Source: Enteractinococcus fodinae (GTDB lineage Bacteria; Actinomycetota; Actinomycetes; Actinomycetales; Micrococcaceae). From it: DNA of 64,000 bases. Position numbers and translations under genes: made by a program. The DNA lies in contig NZ_JAVDYJ010000001.1 in the NCBI RefSeq assembly GCF_031458395.1, positions 2,170,001-2,234,000 of the forward strand, written 5' to 3'. The notes beneath the pieces were generated by a model, which did no database searches, was not told the DNA's origin, and worked only from the letters and a program-made list of their open reading frames with translations. Every line of letters begins with the position of its first letter. The stretch's first letter is position 1. Positions 1 through 8,565 of this stretch are shown one piece after another.

Positions 1-1077
1 TGGGGCTGGCAGCGGTGCAGGCTGGTTCGGCGGAAATTCGCCGTATTGCGGGAAAACGGTGCGGTCCGGGTACCTGTTTGGCACCAGCTCATCAAGTAAT
101 GGACCTGAAATCGGTCCGTCGAGACGTTGATCGTGCAGCGGTGAATGCTCCCCGGCAGGCTCGAAGCCCATCTCGGCCTGGTACCGCTGACGCCACAGAG
201 CGATTTCCTCGTGGGAGCGACCCACAAAGTTCCACCACATGACGATGTCTTCTTCAAGTGGTTCACCACCGATAAGCATGACCCGGATGGGAGTGTCACC
301 GGAATGGATCTGCAATGTGGTCACACCGGTGCCAAGATAGCCCAGGTGGTTCTGTTCGATAACTGCCCCGTTGAAATGCGCGGTACATTCAACCGCCAAG
401 AGCCCATGTTCGTGTTCGGGCGGGACGTCGATTTCAAGTGTCGTGTTGGGATCCAGGGAAATTTCGGCGGCAGAAAGCGGGCTATACGTTTCAATTGGCG
501 ACGTCGAGCCCAGCAGCGACCCGATCGCGACTTTGGCACTCCAGCCCGGGCCGTGAATCGTCTCCGGCCGATGTTGATCCAGGTGCGGAGCTACAAAGCG
601 ATACTTCTTGGGGAATGCGTACCACAGCTGCACACCGTGTAACAGTGTCGTATCGGCGGTTGAGTGTTCTGAATGGGTGATGCCGTAGCCGGCACTCATC
701 AGATTGACTTCCCCGGGCCGGACTACCGCCCAGTTTCCTGCCGAATCGATATGGTCCACGCGGCCTTCAAACAGCCACGAAACCGTGGCTAAACCGGTGT
801 GTGGGTGCCGGGCGACTTGCATGCCACCGGACTTCGCGACGTCGTCCGGTCCGAAGTAATCCAGGAAACACCAGGCACCGATCAGGGATCGGGCACGTTG
901 GGGCAGGGTGCGCTGCACTGACATTGCTCGGGGCCCACCCAGCGGGACCGCGCGGGGGTCGAGCACTTCGACGATGTAGTCGGTGCCGTGTTTCTCGGTG
1001 AACCCTGCGGCCAGCCCGTTGTGATTCTCCGGGGAGTTGTAATCGATCAGGGCTGGATTTGGATCAAGATTCGTCAC
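1..1077 (-). CDS. Pirin family protein, C-terminus cut by the window edge
   Basis: Reading leftwards from a GTG at 1077, the frame stays open for 359 codons to the window edge. The protein begins VTNLDPNPALIDY and contains pirin (bicupin) features: the RAMSVQRTLPQ strand, then SLIGAWCFLDYFGPDD, HPHTGLATVSWLFEG with the metal-ligand histidines, and the later HSEHS segment. Pirins are iron-binding cupins, and some act as quercetinases or redox-sensing co-regulators. Its GTG overlaps the TGA of the upstream AhpD-like gene (GTGA), so the two are translationally coupled. The family is clear; the function is not. The frame runs past the usual length of about 290-320 residues with a Pro-rich tail that is still open at the edge. 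Confidence 0.85.
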   Translation of the reverse strand, partial: MTNLDPNPALIDYNSPENHNGLAAGFTEKHGTDYIVEVLDPRAVPLGGPRAMSVQRTLPQRARSLIGAWCFLDYFGPDDVAKSGGMQVARHPHTGLATVSWLFEGRVDHIDSAGNWAVVRPGEVNLMSAGYGITHSEHSTADTTLLHGVQLWYAFPKKYRFVAPHLDQHRPETIHGPGWSAKVAIGSLLGSTSPIETYSPLSAAEISLDPNTTLEIDVPPEHEHGLLAVECTAHFNGAVIEQNHLGYLGTGVTTLQIHSGDTPIRVMLIGGEPLEEDIVMWWNFVGRSHEEIALWRQRYQAEMGFEPAGEHSPLHDQRLDGPISGPLLDELVPNRYPDRTVFPQYGEFPPNQPAPLPAP

Positions 1078-1577
1078 AGTTCTTCCTCCAGTGCAGGACG
1101 TGAGTCAGCGTTGGGTCGGACGGGGTGGTGCGACATGATCGAGATGCGGTTGGTCAGATTCATCGTCATTGCCAGCCACTGCACGGCCGCATACTGGGCG
1201 TCGTCGAGGGCATTGGAAGCCAGCAACTGCGCGGCGATCACACTGTCAATGTCACGGATCCGGGTTGTAGCTTCGGCCAGCTGTAATGCTGCACGCTCTT
1301 GCTGGGTGTAAAGGCTCTCGGCTTCCCACCAGGCCGATAGCGCCCCGAGACGCTGTGCTGATAAACCGACTTTAACGGCAAGACGGGTGTGCAAGTCTAA
1401 ACAGAATGCACACCCGTTGAGTTGAGAAACCCGCAGATTGACGAGCTCAATGAGCTGTTCCGTCAGGCCAGCGGCACGCGCGTCTTCCCCTACCGCCTTG
1501 GATAATCGAGCTACGGCTTTCCAAGCGTCCGGATTCGATTTGTCTAAATAGAAATGTAGGGGGTCGCGACTTGCCAT
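1074..1577 (-). CDS. Carboxymuconolactone decarboxylase / AhpD-like protein
   Basis: This 167-residue protein has the AhpD-like core: NLRVSQLNGCAFCLDLHTRLA carries the CxxC redox pair and the following His (about residues 56-62). Proteins of this family reduce peroxides or act as disulfide reductases; true decarboxylases lack the CxxC. The ATG at 1577 is chosen because a strong GGAAGGAG lies 7 nt upstream; the longer frame would start on a TTG inside that ribosome site. Its stop overlaps the pirin start, and an AhpD-like/pirin pair suggests a small oxidative-stress operon. The substrate is unknown. Confidence 0.88.
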   Translation of the reverse strand: MASRDPLHFYLDKSNPDAWKAVARLSKAVGEDARAAGLTEQLIELVNLRVSQLNGCAFCLDLHTRLAVKVGLSAQRLGALSAWWEAESLYTQQERAALQLAEATTRIRDIDSVIAAQLLASNALDDAQYAAVQWLAMTMNLTNRISIMSHHPVRPNADSRPALEEEL

Positions 1578-1663
1578 GCGGACGGCTCCTTCCAAAAACT
1601 TACCCCAAGTCTAGCTTGGTCGGCAGTCAGAAGGGAGCCGTTTAGCCGCAGGCAGCGCTGGTG

Positions 1664-2428
1664 TTAGATGGAGTACTCTGGAGCAGCCCAGACCACGACT
1701 TCTGGATGTTCATAGAACCGGTAGCCTTGGCCACGAACGGTGCGAACGGTGCCCGAGAGGCGGCCGAGTTTGGCGCGCAGGCGACGAATATGGACGTCAA
1801 TGGTGCGCTCATTGGGCACTTCTTCAGTCTCGTCCCACAGAGTTTCGAGCAATTCCTCGCGGTTGACGGTACGACCACCGTTCTCCACCAGGTAATTCAG
1901 CAGTTCAAATTCTTTATACGTCAGGTTCAACGGTTCGCCGTCGAGCAGGACTTCCCGACGCGCCAGATCGATCAGGACACCAGGCTGGCGGGTTGAAACC
2001 GGCGTGGGTGCTGCGGCTAATTCCGGCGAGATGGCCTGTTGAATGGTGGGGTCAGCGGTGACCTGGCGGACGACGTCGAGGTCGTCTCCGGACACATTGG
2101 CTGGAGCCATGGCCACAGCTGCGTAAGAATCAGCACCCGGTACCAATGTTTCAACGTAGTGGCGGAGTTCGTTCGCCAGGCGGGTCAGGGACGTGCCAGC
2201 GGCCAGGGCGGCCTGCTCATCCATACCGACATACAGCACGAATCCACGGGCTTCAGTTTCCATATGGACCGGCTGGGTCACACCGTTTTCAATAGGGGTC
2301 GGCTGCTCTGAAGGAACGGCTTTGAGCCTCTTCTGATCCGCCTCCCGATACGCTTGAACTCGTTCGGCTCGACGTTGTGCGTTACGAACTGAGATGTGGA
2401 CGTAACCTTGCTGGGGCGCGCTTGTCAT
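1664..2428 (-). CDS. Winged-helix (OmpR-type) regulator without a receiver domain
   Basis: The last ~95 of 254 residues form an OmpR/PhoB-type winged helix: VLIDLARREVLLDGEPLNLT, then the recognition region NERTIDVHIRRLRAKLG and the wing VRTVRGQGYRF. The first ~150 residues are not a phospho-receiver: no acidic pocket or switch lysine is visible. That part holds a basic stretch (NAQRRAERVQAYREADQKR) followed by an alpha/beta-like segment (residues ~60-110). The start has a GAAGGA ribosome site. A regulator without a receiver is unlikely to be a classical two-component partner. The target genes cannot be told from the sequence; the repeat upstream suggests autoregulation. Confidence 0.82.
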   Translation of the reverse strand: MTSAPQQGYVHISVRNAQRRAERVQAYREADQKRLKAVPSEQPTPIENGVTQPVHMETEARGFVLYVGMDEQAALAAGTSLTRLANELRHYVETLVPGADSYAAVAMAPANVSGDDLDVVRQVTADPTIQQAISPELAAAPTPVSTRQPGVLIDLARREVLLDGEPLNLTYKEFELLNYLVENGGRTVNREELLETLWDETEEVPNERTIDVHIRRLRAKLGRLSGTVRTVRGQGYRFYEHPEVVVWAAPEYSI

Positions 2429-2522
2429 AGAGTTATTCCTTCAACAAACTAAACGGCGGTGACCACCGATGACGCTTGAGCCTAACCTGACTCAAGCCGG
2501 TATCTGATACCCCAACATTGGC

Positions 2523-2540
2523 GCGTAACCATCGCGTAAC
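2523..2540. promoter_or_regulatory. Direct repeat GCGTAAC, 11-bp period, upstream of the winged-helix gene
   Basis: GCGTAAC occurs at 2523-2529 and again at 2534-2540, exactly one helical turn apart, about 95 bp before the winged-helix start. OmpR-family regulators typically bind head-to-tail repeats with this spacing, so this is a plausible autoregulatory operator. It is inferred from sequence alone. Confidence 0.4.
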
Positions 2541-2658
2541 GCAAACCAGAGACCTACATTCATCTCACTATGTGGACTTTCGGCCTAGTTTTGTGATGAA
2601 ACTCACTCGTAATATTCGAATTCTTGACTGTAAAGAACTTCATACAGCTGTATAGGGA

Positions 2659-3294
2659 TTAGCCCGCAACACCGTAAAGACGGTCCCCCGCATCTCCCAG
2701 CCCCGGCACGATATACGCGTTGTCGTCTAGCCGCTCATCAATGGCCGCAACATAAAGATTCATATCAATATCGGCCAGGTTTTCTTGCAAATACTGGATG
2801 CCCTCGGGCGCGGCCAACAGACATATCGCAGAGACCTGTCGAGCGTTGCGCTCATATAAAAAGCGGCACGCCTCGGCCAGCGTCCCGCCGGTGGCGAGCA
2901 TCGGATCCAGTAAGAATACCTGCCGACCGCTGAGGTCCTTTGGCAGACGTTCGGCGTAGGTAACAATGTTCAACGTTTCTTCGTCCCGGACCATTCCCAG
3001 GAAGCCCACCTCCGCCGTGGGAGCCATGCGCACCATACCATCGAGCATGCCCAACCCGGCACGCAGTATCGGCACCACCAACGGCCGTGGATCAGCGATC
3101 TCTTTGCCGGTCGTCGTGGTGACGGGAGTTTCGATATCCACGTCGACGACCGCGAGGTCTCGCGTGGCTTCGTAAGCCAGCAGCATGACCAGCTCTTCAG
3201 TAACCTGTCGGAAAATCATGGACGGGGTCTGGCGTTTCCGCAGGACGGTCAGCTTGTGTGCGAGCAGCGGATGGTCAACGTGATGAACATGCAT
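2659..3294 (-). CDS. upp: Uracil phosphoribosyltransferase
   Basis: Upp makes UMP from uracil and PRPP (pyrimidine salvage, cytoplasm). The 211-residue protein is full length. It shows [28 protein letters not shown] at the N-terminus, the PRPP loop region [15 protein letters not shown] (about residues 129-143) and the uracil-binding C-terminus DAGDRLYGV. There is no Shine-Dalgarno site; TAAACT ends 6 nt before the ATG, so the mRNA is probably leaderless. The gene is divergent from tadA across only 35 bp. Confidence 0.97.
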   Translation of the reverse strand: MHVHHVDHPLLAHKLTVLRKRQTPSMIFRQVTEELVMLLAYEATRDLAVVDVDIETPVTTTTGKEIADPRPLVVPILRAGLGMLDGMVRMAPTAEVGFLGMVRDEETLNIVTYAERLPKDLSGRQVFLLDPMLATGGTLAEACRFLYERNARQVSAICLLAAPEGIQYLQENLADIDMNLYVAAIDERLDDNAYIVPGLGDAGDRLYGVAG

Positions 3295-3329
3295 GGTGTC
3301 AGTTTAGCCTGATCGCCTAGGCTAATCGT
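3295..3329. promoter_or_regulatory. 35-bp bidirectional leaderless promoter between upp and tadA
   Basis: The two start codons face away from each other with only 35 bp between them. On the minus strand TAAACT is 6 nt before the upp ATG; on the plus strand TAGGCT (3318-3323) is 6 nt before the tadA GTG. An inverted repeat TTAGCCT-8-AGGCTAA (3303-3324) lies between. Both -10 elements therefore fall inside the spacer, and each -35 region must lie at or inside the opposite start. Confidence 0.5.
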
Positions 3330-3821
3330 GTGCCCAACCAGACTGCTACACCGCTGCCCGATGACGCCCAACTCGCCTCGTGGATGCAGCGTGCGCTCTC
3401 AGCTGCCCGCGCTGCAGCGGTTACCGATGACGTACCCATTGGAGCCGCCCTCTTCACGCCCGACGGACAGCTCGTGGCCACCGGGGTCAACGCGACTCGG
3501 CGCTCTCAGGATCCCACCAGACACGCGGAAATGCTGGCGATCACCTCCGGAGTTGAAGCATTAACCACATCCACCTGGGAGCTAGCTGACTGCACGCTGG
3601 TGGTCACCGTGGAACCGTGCTCGATGTGTGCCGGTGCGATCGTGCTCGCACGTATACCACGTGTGATCTTCGGTGCGTGGGAGCCCAAAACAGGTGCGGC
3701 CGGTTCAGTACTGGACGTGCTGCGCGAACCGCGGTTAAACCATCAGGCCGAAGTCATCGGTGGGGTTCTTGAGGAGGAATGCAGTCAACTACTGCAAGAG
3801 TTCTTTGCAGATAAACGCTGA
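3330..3821 (+). CDS. tadA: tRNA-specific adenosine deaminase (A34 to inosine)
   Basis: TadA deaminates the wobble adenosine of tRNA-Arg(ACG). The 163-residue protein has the cytidine-deaminase zinc site: HAE in DPTRHAEMLAI (about residues 66-68) and PCSMCAGAIVLARIPRV (about residues 97-113). The GTG at 3330 is preferred: it fits the TadA N-terminus and lies 6 nt after a TAGGCT -10 box, with no Shine-Dalgarno site. tRNA-Ser(CGA) follows 51 bp downstream on the same strand. Confidence 0.95.
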   Translation: MPNQTATPLPDDAQLASWMQRALSAARAAAVTDDVPIGAALFTPDGQLVATGVNATRRSQDPTRHAEMLAITSGVEALTTSTWELADCTLVVTVEPCSMCAGAIVLARIPRVIFGAWEPKTGAAGSVLDVLREPRLNHQAEVIGGVLEEECSQLLQEFFADKR

Positions 3822-3872
3822 TTTTGAGGTTTCGGCTATGTATCAGGTATAGTTGAGCGGGTGTAAACACAC

Positions 3873-3963
3873 GGTAGCGTGTCCGAGCGGCCGAAGGTGA
3901 AGCACTCGAAATGCTTTGTACGGTAACCCCGTACCGAGGGTTCAAATCCCTCCGCTACCGCCA
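3873..3963 (+). tRNA. tRNA-Ser(CGA)
   Basis: Acceptor arms GGTAGCG (3873-3879) and CGCTACC (3953-3959) pair fully, followed by discriminator G and an encoded CCA (3961-3963). The anticodon loop CTCGAAA gives anticodon CGA, which reads UCG serine codons. A long variable arm (TACGGTAACCCCGTA) and the T-loop GGTTCAAATCC confirm a class II serine tRNA of 88 nt plus CCA. Confidence 0.97.
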
Positions 3964-3968
3964 GATTG

Positions 3969-4014
3969 AAAACTCCTACTTCGCGAATAAAACCGCGAGG
4001 TAGGAGTTTTTCTT
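3969..4014 (+). terminator. Intrinsic terminator after tRNA-Ser(CGA)
   Basis: A 15-bp stem (AACTCCTACTTCGCG with CGCGAGGTAGGAGTT, one G-U pair) closes an 8-nt loop and is followed by TTTTCTTT. It starts only a few bases after the tRNA CCA end, so it terminates the tRNA transcript and can also serve tadA read-through. Confidence 0.9.
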
Positions 4015-4072
4015 TCCCCACATGACATCGCTCCCCCGTCGTGAGCAGCCGCTGCAAGCGCAGCCGGGCTGG

Positions 4073-4669
4073 CTACGCACGCTGTTCGTCACCCTGCTCT
4101 AGTCTGGCCACTACTTCGTGGAGTTTCGCTGGCCGTCCCCAGGCATCCCAGGAGACGCACACCTGATGCGCTCGGGTCGGGTCCGTGGGTAAGGTCTGGT
4201 GAGTGTGCCCATGAATGAGTGGCTGTCCGTAGTTTCGGAGCCGCCACTGGTTGAACCGCTCTTCGACGGTGTGGTCTCCCTGGTATGGAAAGTGGGACAG
4301 CAGGATGTCACGCCGGTTGTGCCGGATCTTGGCAAAGGGTTGCACTGAATCAAACACGTGCAAGTACTTTGGTTGCTCTTTCTGTGCATTGCGGTGTAGC
4401 GGGTGGCAAGTGTCATGATTGCCCGGTATCAGGTGCATGGTGACTTCGGTCTGCACTTTGACCTCGCGCAGCAGGGAGAGGGCGTAATCCCGGTGGGACC
4501 CCCGGCCCATCACATCGCCCAGGATCCACAACGTCGAGTGTTCTGGCAGCGTCTCGATCAAGGTCTGCATAACCCAGTCATCGTGGTCGTCTACGGTAGT
4601 GAATCCGCGATGGTGAGCGACCAACTCGTGCCCGAGGTGTAGGTCGGCGGTGAAGTAGATGCGACTCAT
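4073..4669 (-). CDS. Calcineurin-like metallophosphoesterase
   Basis: This is a short (198-residue) metallophosphoesterase. The metal-binding motifs appear in order: D-x-H in YFTADLHLGH (residues ~6-12), GDV in WILGDVMG, GNHD in LIPGNHDTCH, and a final GHTH in LIHGHTHQT. The ATG at 4669 is preferred over the longer frame: GGAGGTG lies just upstream and the motif I strand begins at residue 3. Small stand-alone members of this family act on phosphodiesters or nucleotides; the substrate cannot be named here. Confidence 0.88.
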   Translation of the reverse strand: MSRIYFTADLHLGHELVAHHRGFTTVDDHDDWVMQTLIETLPEHSTLWILGDVMGRGSHRDYALSLLREVKVQTEVTMHLIPGNHDTCHPLHRNAQKEQPKYLHVFDSVQPFAKIRHNRRDILLSHFPYQGDHTVEERFNQWRLRNYGQPLIHGHTHQTLPTDPTRAHQVCVSWDAWGRPAKLHEVVARLEQGDEQRA

Positions 4670-4768
4670 GCGGCACCTCCATCCGAAGCAGCGAAACGGG
4701 CTGATTCCGCTAGATAACTCCTCGCATTTTCGTAGACAAGACCCTACCCCAAGGCGTAAAATGAGAGC

Positions 4769-4897
4769 TAGGGAATTAGACACCGGAGGTGAGATAGTTC
4801 CCTACCGATAGCTCAAGAGAAATCGTGAGACATTCGGGACAAGGCCAGCGGTCACCGAACGGAAAGTATTTCGTTCACAGGTGGCCGCTAGTTTTTT
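4769..4897 (+). ncRNA. Candidate small structured RNA with its own promoter and terminator
   Basis: The spacer 4670-4964 lies between two leftward genes, yet its signals point right. TAGACA (4733-4738) and TAAAAT (4757-4762) are 18 nt apart and predict a start near 4769. A 5' hairpin follows: GGGAATTA (4771-4778) pairs with TAGTTCCC (4795-4802), with an inner CACC-GGA-GGTG. GAGCTA/TAGCTC (4765-4770, 4809-4814) could extend the stem if transcription starts earlier. The RNA would end at a strong terminator at 4847-4897. No convincing ORF lies inside. I do not recognise it as a known RNA family. It could instead be a leader read in the other direction, but the T-run supports the plus strand. Confidence 0.42.
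4847..4897 (+). terminator. Strong plus-strand intrinsic terminator of the candidate sRNA
   Basis: AGCGGTCACC (4847-4856) pairs with GGTGGCCGCT (4880-4889) with one G-U. An inner GAACG/CGTTC stem extends it. TTTTTT follows at 4892-4897. No protein gene on this strand ends upstream of it, which is why a short RNA is inferred. Confidence 0.75.
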
Positions 4898-4916
4898 AAT
4901 TTCCTCCGGCATCAGA

Positions 4917-4948
4917 AAAGCCGCGACCACCTGTGTGATCGCGGCTTT
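4917..4948 (-). terminator. Terminator of the prp operon
   Basis: AAAGCCGCGA and TCGCGGCTTT form a stem 17 bp beyond the prpC stop. Read on the minus strand it ends in a T-run (GGCTTTTC). It is nearly symmetrical, so it may work in both directions. Confidence 0.8.
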
Positions 4949-4964
4949 CCCTCGTCAGCGGTGG

Positions 4965-6104
4965 TTAGAGTTCGCGCTGATCCGGACCGTGGTAGGCAGA
5001 CAGCGGGCGAATCAGAGCGTTGTCGGCGCGCTGTTCAATGATGTGAGCCGTCCACCCCGTAATGCGGGAGGCGATGAACAGCGGGGTGAACATATCGGTG
5101 TCGAAGCCCATCAGGTGATAGGTCGGACCGGCCGGGTAGTCCAGGTTAGGCAGAATGTTCTTAGCTTCTGCCATAGCCTTTTCCAACCCGTCGTAGAGGC
5201 CAATGAGTTCGTGACGATCGTAGTAGTCGATCATCTTATCCAGTGCGGCCTTCATCGATGGCACACGGGAGTCACCAGACTTGTAGACGCGGTGACCAAA
5301 GCCCATGACCTTCTTCTTCTCGGCCAGAGCGGCTTCCATCCACGCTTTCGCACGGTCAGCTGCCTCCTGACGAGATTCGTTTTTATCGATACCGATCTCG
5401 TTGAAGGTGTGCATCACGGCTTCGTTTGCACCGCCATGCAGTGAACCCTTCAGTGCGCCAATGGCTCCGGTGACCGCTGAGTGCAGATCTGATTCAGTCG
5501 AGGTGATGATCCGCGCGGTGAAGGTCGAGGCGTTGAAGGAGTGCTCAGCATAGAGCACCATGGAAACCCGGAAGGCGTCGACCACTTCTGGTGGATACTC
5601 TTCGCCGAAGGTCATCCACAGGAAGTTCTGTGAATAATCCAGGTCGTCGCGTGGCTCTACGACGTCAAGCCCACGACGGCGGCGCTGGTCATAAGCCACC
5701 ACGGCGGGGAACGCTGCAAACAGTTCTTTGGCTTTGCGCAGTTCAACCGAAGGATCGGAGTTCTCGGCGTCGTCGTGGCGGGCGCCAATGACCGATACGG
5801 CCGTGCGGGAGACGTCCATCGGGTGGGCGTCTTTCGGCAGCAGATCGATCGCGGCCTTGACCTCTGGTGCCAGTGCGCGGTTGGCGCGTTCCAGTTTGAT
5901 GAAGTCATCCAGCTCGGCTTGGGACGGCAACTCGCCGTTCCACAGCAGCAAGGCAACCTCTTCAAAAGACTTCTGGGAGGCCAGGTCTTGTACCGGGTAG
6001 CCGCGATACAGCAGCGAGTTGGTATCTGGGTTAACTTTTGAAATGGCGGTGGAGTCGGCGACAACGCCGACTAGGCCTTTTCTAATCTCTTCTGTCATAG
6101 TCAT
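4965..6104 (-). CDS. prpC: 2-Methylcitrate synthase (citrate synthase family)
   Basis: The 379-residue protein is a citrate-synthase-fold enzyme. The catalytic histidine regions are HGGANE (LKGSLHGGANEAVM) and GFGHRVYK, with an additional conserved His in VLYAEHSFNAST; a C-terminal arginine is in EQRADNALIRP. It is called methylcitrate synthase, which condenses propionyl-CoA with oxaloacetate, because it is the last gene of a prpD-prpB-prpC operon. Citrate synthase activity is also likely, as in the family. GAGGAG precedes the ATG at 6104, 14 bp after the prpB stop. Confidence 0.93.
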   Translation of the reverse strand: MTMTEEIRKGLVGVVADSTAISKVNPDTNSLLYRGYPVQDLASQKSFEEVALLLWNGELPSQAELDDFIKLERANRALAPEVKAAIDLLPKDAHPMDVSRTAVSVIGARHDDAENSDPSVELRKAKELFAAFPAVVAYDQRRRRGLDVVEPRDDLDYSQNFLWMTFGEEYPPEVVDAFRVSMVLYAEHSFNASTFTARIITSTESDLHSAVTGAIGALKGSLHGGANEAVMHTFNEIGIDKNESRQEAADRAKAWMEAALAEKKKVMGFGHRVYKSGDSRVPSMKAALDKMIDYYDRHELIGLYDGLEKAMAEAKNILPNLDYPAGPTYHLMGFDTDMFTPLFIASRITGWTAHIIEQRADNALIRPLSAYHGPDQREL

Positions 6105-6118
6105 GATTCTCCTCGGGT

Positions 6119-7048
6119 TTAGAGGTTTTCGGCGTTGGCTTGGACATCTACACCGGGCACTTCGAAATTGAAGATTCCAGAGTCAAATGCGTTGTAGTCC
6201 TCGTAGGCCACCAGTTCATACAGTCTTGCACGAGTCAGCATCTGATCGACATAGGCGCTTTGTGTCCCATCGGCGGCGATCGTGTCCAAGACACGTTCTG
6301 CCGCACCCATCGCACTGCGCAGCAGCGTGACCGGGTAGATGACCATGGCGACGCCGACGTCTGCCAGTTGTTGGCGGGTAAACAGCTCAGATTTGCCAAA
6401 CTCCGTCATATTGGCCAACACCGGTACATCGACTGCGTTGGTGATCGCTTCGAATTCGGACAGATCCTTCATGGCCTCCGGGAAAATCGCGTCGGCCCCG
6501 GCATCCACCATGGCCTTGACGCGATCCACGGCTGCGTCCAACCCGTCGATGCCGCGGATATCGGTGCGCGCCATGATCAGGAAGTTCTCATCAATGCGCG
6601 CATCGGCTGCCGCGGCGATGCGCTGGGTCATCGTGGCGGTATCGACGACGGTTTTACCGTCGAGGTGCCCGCAGCGTTTCGGTAGGATCTGGTCTTCAAT
6701 GTGCATGCCAGCCAGACCGGCGTGCTCCAGCTCCTGGATGGTGCGCGCCAGATTCATGGGCTCACCAAAACCAGTATCGGCATCCACTAGGGATGGCAGG
6801 TCGGTCATGCGGGCAATCTGGCCGGCACGGTTGGCCACCTCAGGCAGGGTGGTCAGGCCGATGTCTGGCAGTCCCAGATCATTGGCCAAGACCGCCCCGG
6901 AGATGTACACGCCATCGAAGTTTTTTTCTTCGATGAGTCGTGCCGATAACGGGTTGAAGGCTCCCGGGAACTGCCGGGCAGCACCGGGTGTGAGCATGTC
7001 GCGCAGTGCGACACGTTTATCAGCTGGGCTGACTTTGGAATACAACAT
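6119..7048 (-). CDS. prpB: 2-Methylisocitrate lyase
   Basis: PrpB splits 2-methylisocitrate into pyruvate and succinate. The 309-residue protein has the lyase signature KRCGHLDGK (about residues 123-131) with the catalytic Cys, metal-binding DADTGFGEP, and the ARTDIRGIDGLD segment. The short isocitrate-lyase-superfamily length and the gene context separate it from the true isocitrate lyase at 42-43 kb. Its ATG overlaps the prpD stop by one base (TAATG), so the two are translationally coupled. Confidence 0.95.
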   Translation of the reverse strand: MLYSKVSPADKRVALRDMLTPGAARQFPGAFNPLSARLIEEKNFDGVYISGAVLANDLGLPDIGLTTLPEVANRAGQIARMTDLPSLVDADTGFGEPMNLARTIQELEHAGLAGMHIEDQILPKRCGHLDGKTVVDTATMTQRIAAAADARIDENFLIMARTDIRGIDGLDAAVDRVKAMVDAGADAIFPEAMKDLSEFEAITNAVDVPVLANMTEFGKSELFTRQQLADVGVAMVIYPVTLLRSAMGAAERVLDTIAADGTQSAYVDQMLTRARLYELVAYEDYNAFDSGIFNFEVPGVDVQANAENL

Positions 7049-8565
7049 TAGAAGAGTCCCTTCGGTGCATCAGCTGGGTTAATGAAGCCCGGCTTGGCGA
7101 GGACGTTGAGCTGGTCGAGTTCACCAGCCTTGAGTTCGTCCAGTCGTGCGACGGTCTCGAGGAAGCGTGTGATCTCTGCCTCTTCTACGATACCTTCTGC
7201 CAGGATACGGAATTTGTTGATGTACTCGTCGCGACCGAACGGACGGGCACCCAGTGGGTGTGCGTCAGCCACAGCGATTTCGTCCTTGATGATCGTGCCG
7301 TCTTTCATCGTGATCTCCACGGAGCCGCCGAAGGCCTTTTCGTTCAGATCCAACGAGTGGTAGCGGCGGGTCCATTCTGGATCTTCAACGGTCGACACCT
7401 TATGCCACAGTTCGACGGTATCTGGGCGCTGCGCACGTTCTGGCGCATAAGAGTCCACGTGGTGCCATGCGCCGTCCTGCAGAGCCACAGCGAAGATGTA
7501 CATGATGGAGTGGTCCAAGGTTTCACGCGAGGCGTTGGGATCCATCTTCTCAGGGTCGTTGGCCCCGGTACCAATCACGTAGTGCGTGTGGTGTGACGTC
7601 TTGATCAGAATCGATTCGACGTTGGCCGGATCGGTTGCTTCAGGGTGTTCCTTATTGAGCTTGCGCGCCAGGTCGATCCAGGCTTGAGCCTGGTATTCGG
7701 CCGAGTGTTCCTTGGTGTAGGTGTCCATGATGGCGCGTTTGGCTTCGCCTTCTTCTGGCAGCGGCACCGTGTACTTGGCGTCAGGGCCGTCGAGCATCCA
7801 GGCGATGAAACCGTCTTCACCTTCGTAGATTGGCACCGGTGAAGTCTGGCCGCGCAGGGCGCGGTCGATTGCTTCAACGGCCATCTTGGCAGCAAATGCT
7901 GGTGCGTGAGCCTTCCAGGTGGAAATCTCGCCTTTGCGTGACTGGCGGGTAGCAGTCGTGGTGTGTAGCGCCTGTCCGACCGCCTGGAAGATGGTTTCGA
8001 CGTCGGCACCCAACAGCGTACCCAAACCGGCAGCGGCCGACGGGCCCAAGTGGGCAACATGGTCGATTTTGTGTTCGTGCAAGCAGATCGCTTTGACCAG
8101 ATTGACCTGGATTTCGTAACCGGTGGCGATACCGCGGATCAGGTCGTGGCCGGATTTGCCAGCGTGCTCGGCGGCAGCCATGATGGCTGGAATGTTGTCA
8201 CCCGGGTGCGAGTAGTCAGCGGCCAAGAAGGTGTCGTGGTAGTCGAGTTCGCGAACTGCCACTCCGTTGGCCCAGGCGGCCCATTCCGGGGAGACCTTTT
8301 CGTCGATACCAAACACCGACGCGCCGGAACCATTGGTGGTTGGGGCGTGCGTGGTGGCCTGTGCCCGAGCCGAGACGATCGGCTTGCGGTTCAGGGAAGC
8401 AACCGCAACAGAAGCGTTATCGATGATGCGGTTGATAATCATTTCTTTGACTTCGTCGGTCACTTCGACGTCGTCGGCAGCAACTTTGGCAATCTTGTAG
8501 GCCAGTTGTTCTTCGCGTGGCAGGTTTGCTGCCGATGGGTAGACGCGTACTTCGTGGTTATTCAT
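7048..8565 (-). CDS. prpD: 2-Methylcitrate dehydratase (MmgE/PrpD family)
   Basis: PrpD dehydrates 2-methylcitrate to 2-methylaconitate without an iron-sulfur cluster. The 505-residue protein matches MmgE/Prp[40 protein letters not shown] (residues ~96-134) with the active-site Asp/His region, then [13 protein letters not shown] and [22 protein letters not shown]. It starts 8 bp inside the end of the GntR regulator gene, so regulator and enzymes are one transcript. The operon order is regulator, D, B, C. Confidence 0.96.
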   Translation of the reverse strand: MNNHEVRVYPSAANLPREEQLAYKIAKVAADDVEVTDEVKEMIINRIIDNASVAVASLNRKPIVSARAQATTHAPTTNGSGASVFGIDEKVSPEWAAWANGVAVRELDYHDTFLAADYSHPGDNIPAIMAAAEHAGKSGHDLIRGIATGYEIQVNLVKAICLHEHKIDHVAHLGPSAAAGLGTLLGADVETIFQAVGQALHTTTATRQSRKGEISTWKAHAPAFAAKMAVEAIDRALRGQTSPVPIYEGEDGFIAWMLDGPDAKYTVPLPEEGEAKRAIMDTYTKEHSAEYQAQAWIDLARKLNKEHPEATDPANVESILIKTSHHTHYVIGTGANDPEKMDPNASRETLDHSIMYIFAVALQDGAWHHVDSYAPERAQRPDTVELWHKVSTVEDPEWTRRYHSLDLNEKAFGGSVEITMKDGTIIKDEIAVADAHPLGARPFGRDEYINKFRILAEGIVEEAEITRFLETVARLDELKAGELDQLNVLAKPGFINPADAPKGLF

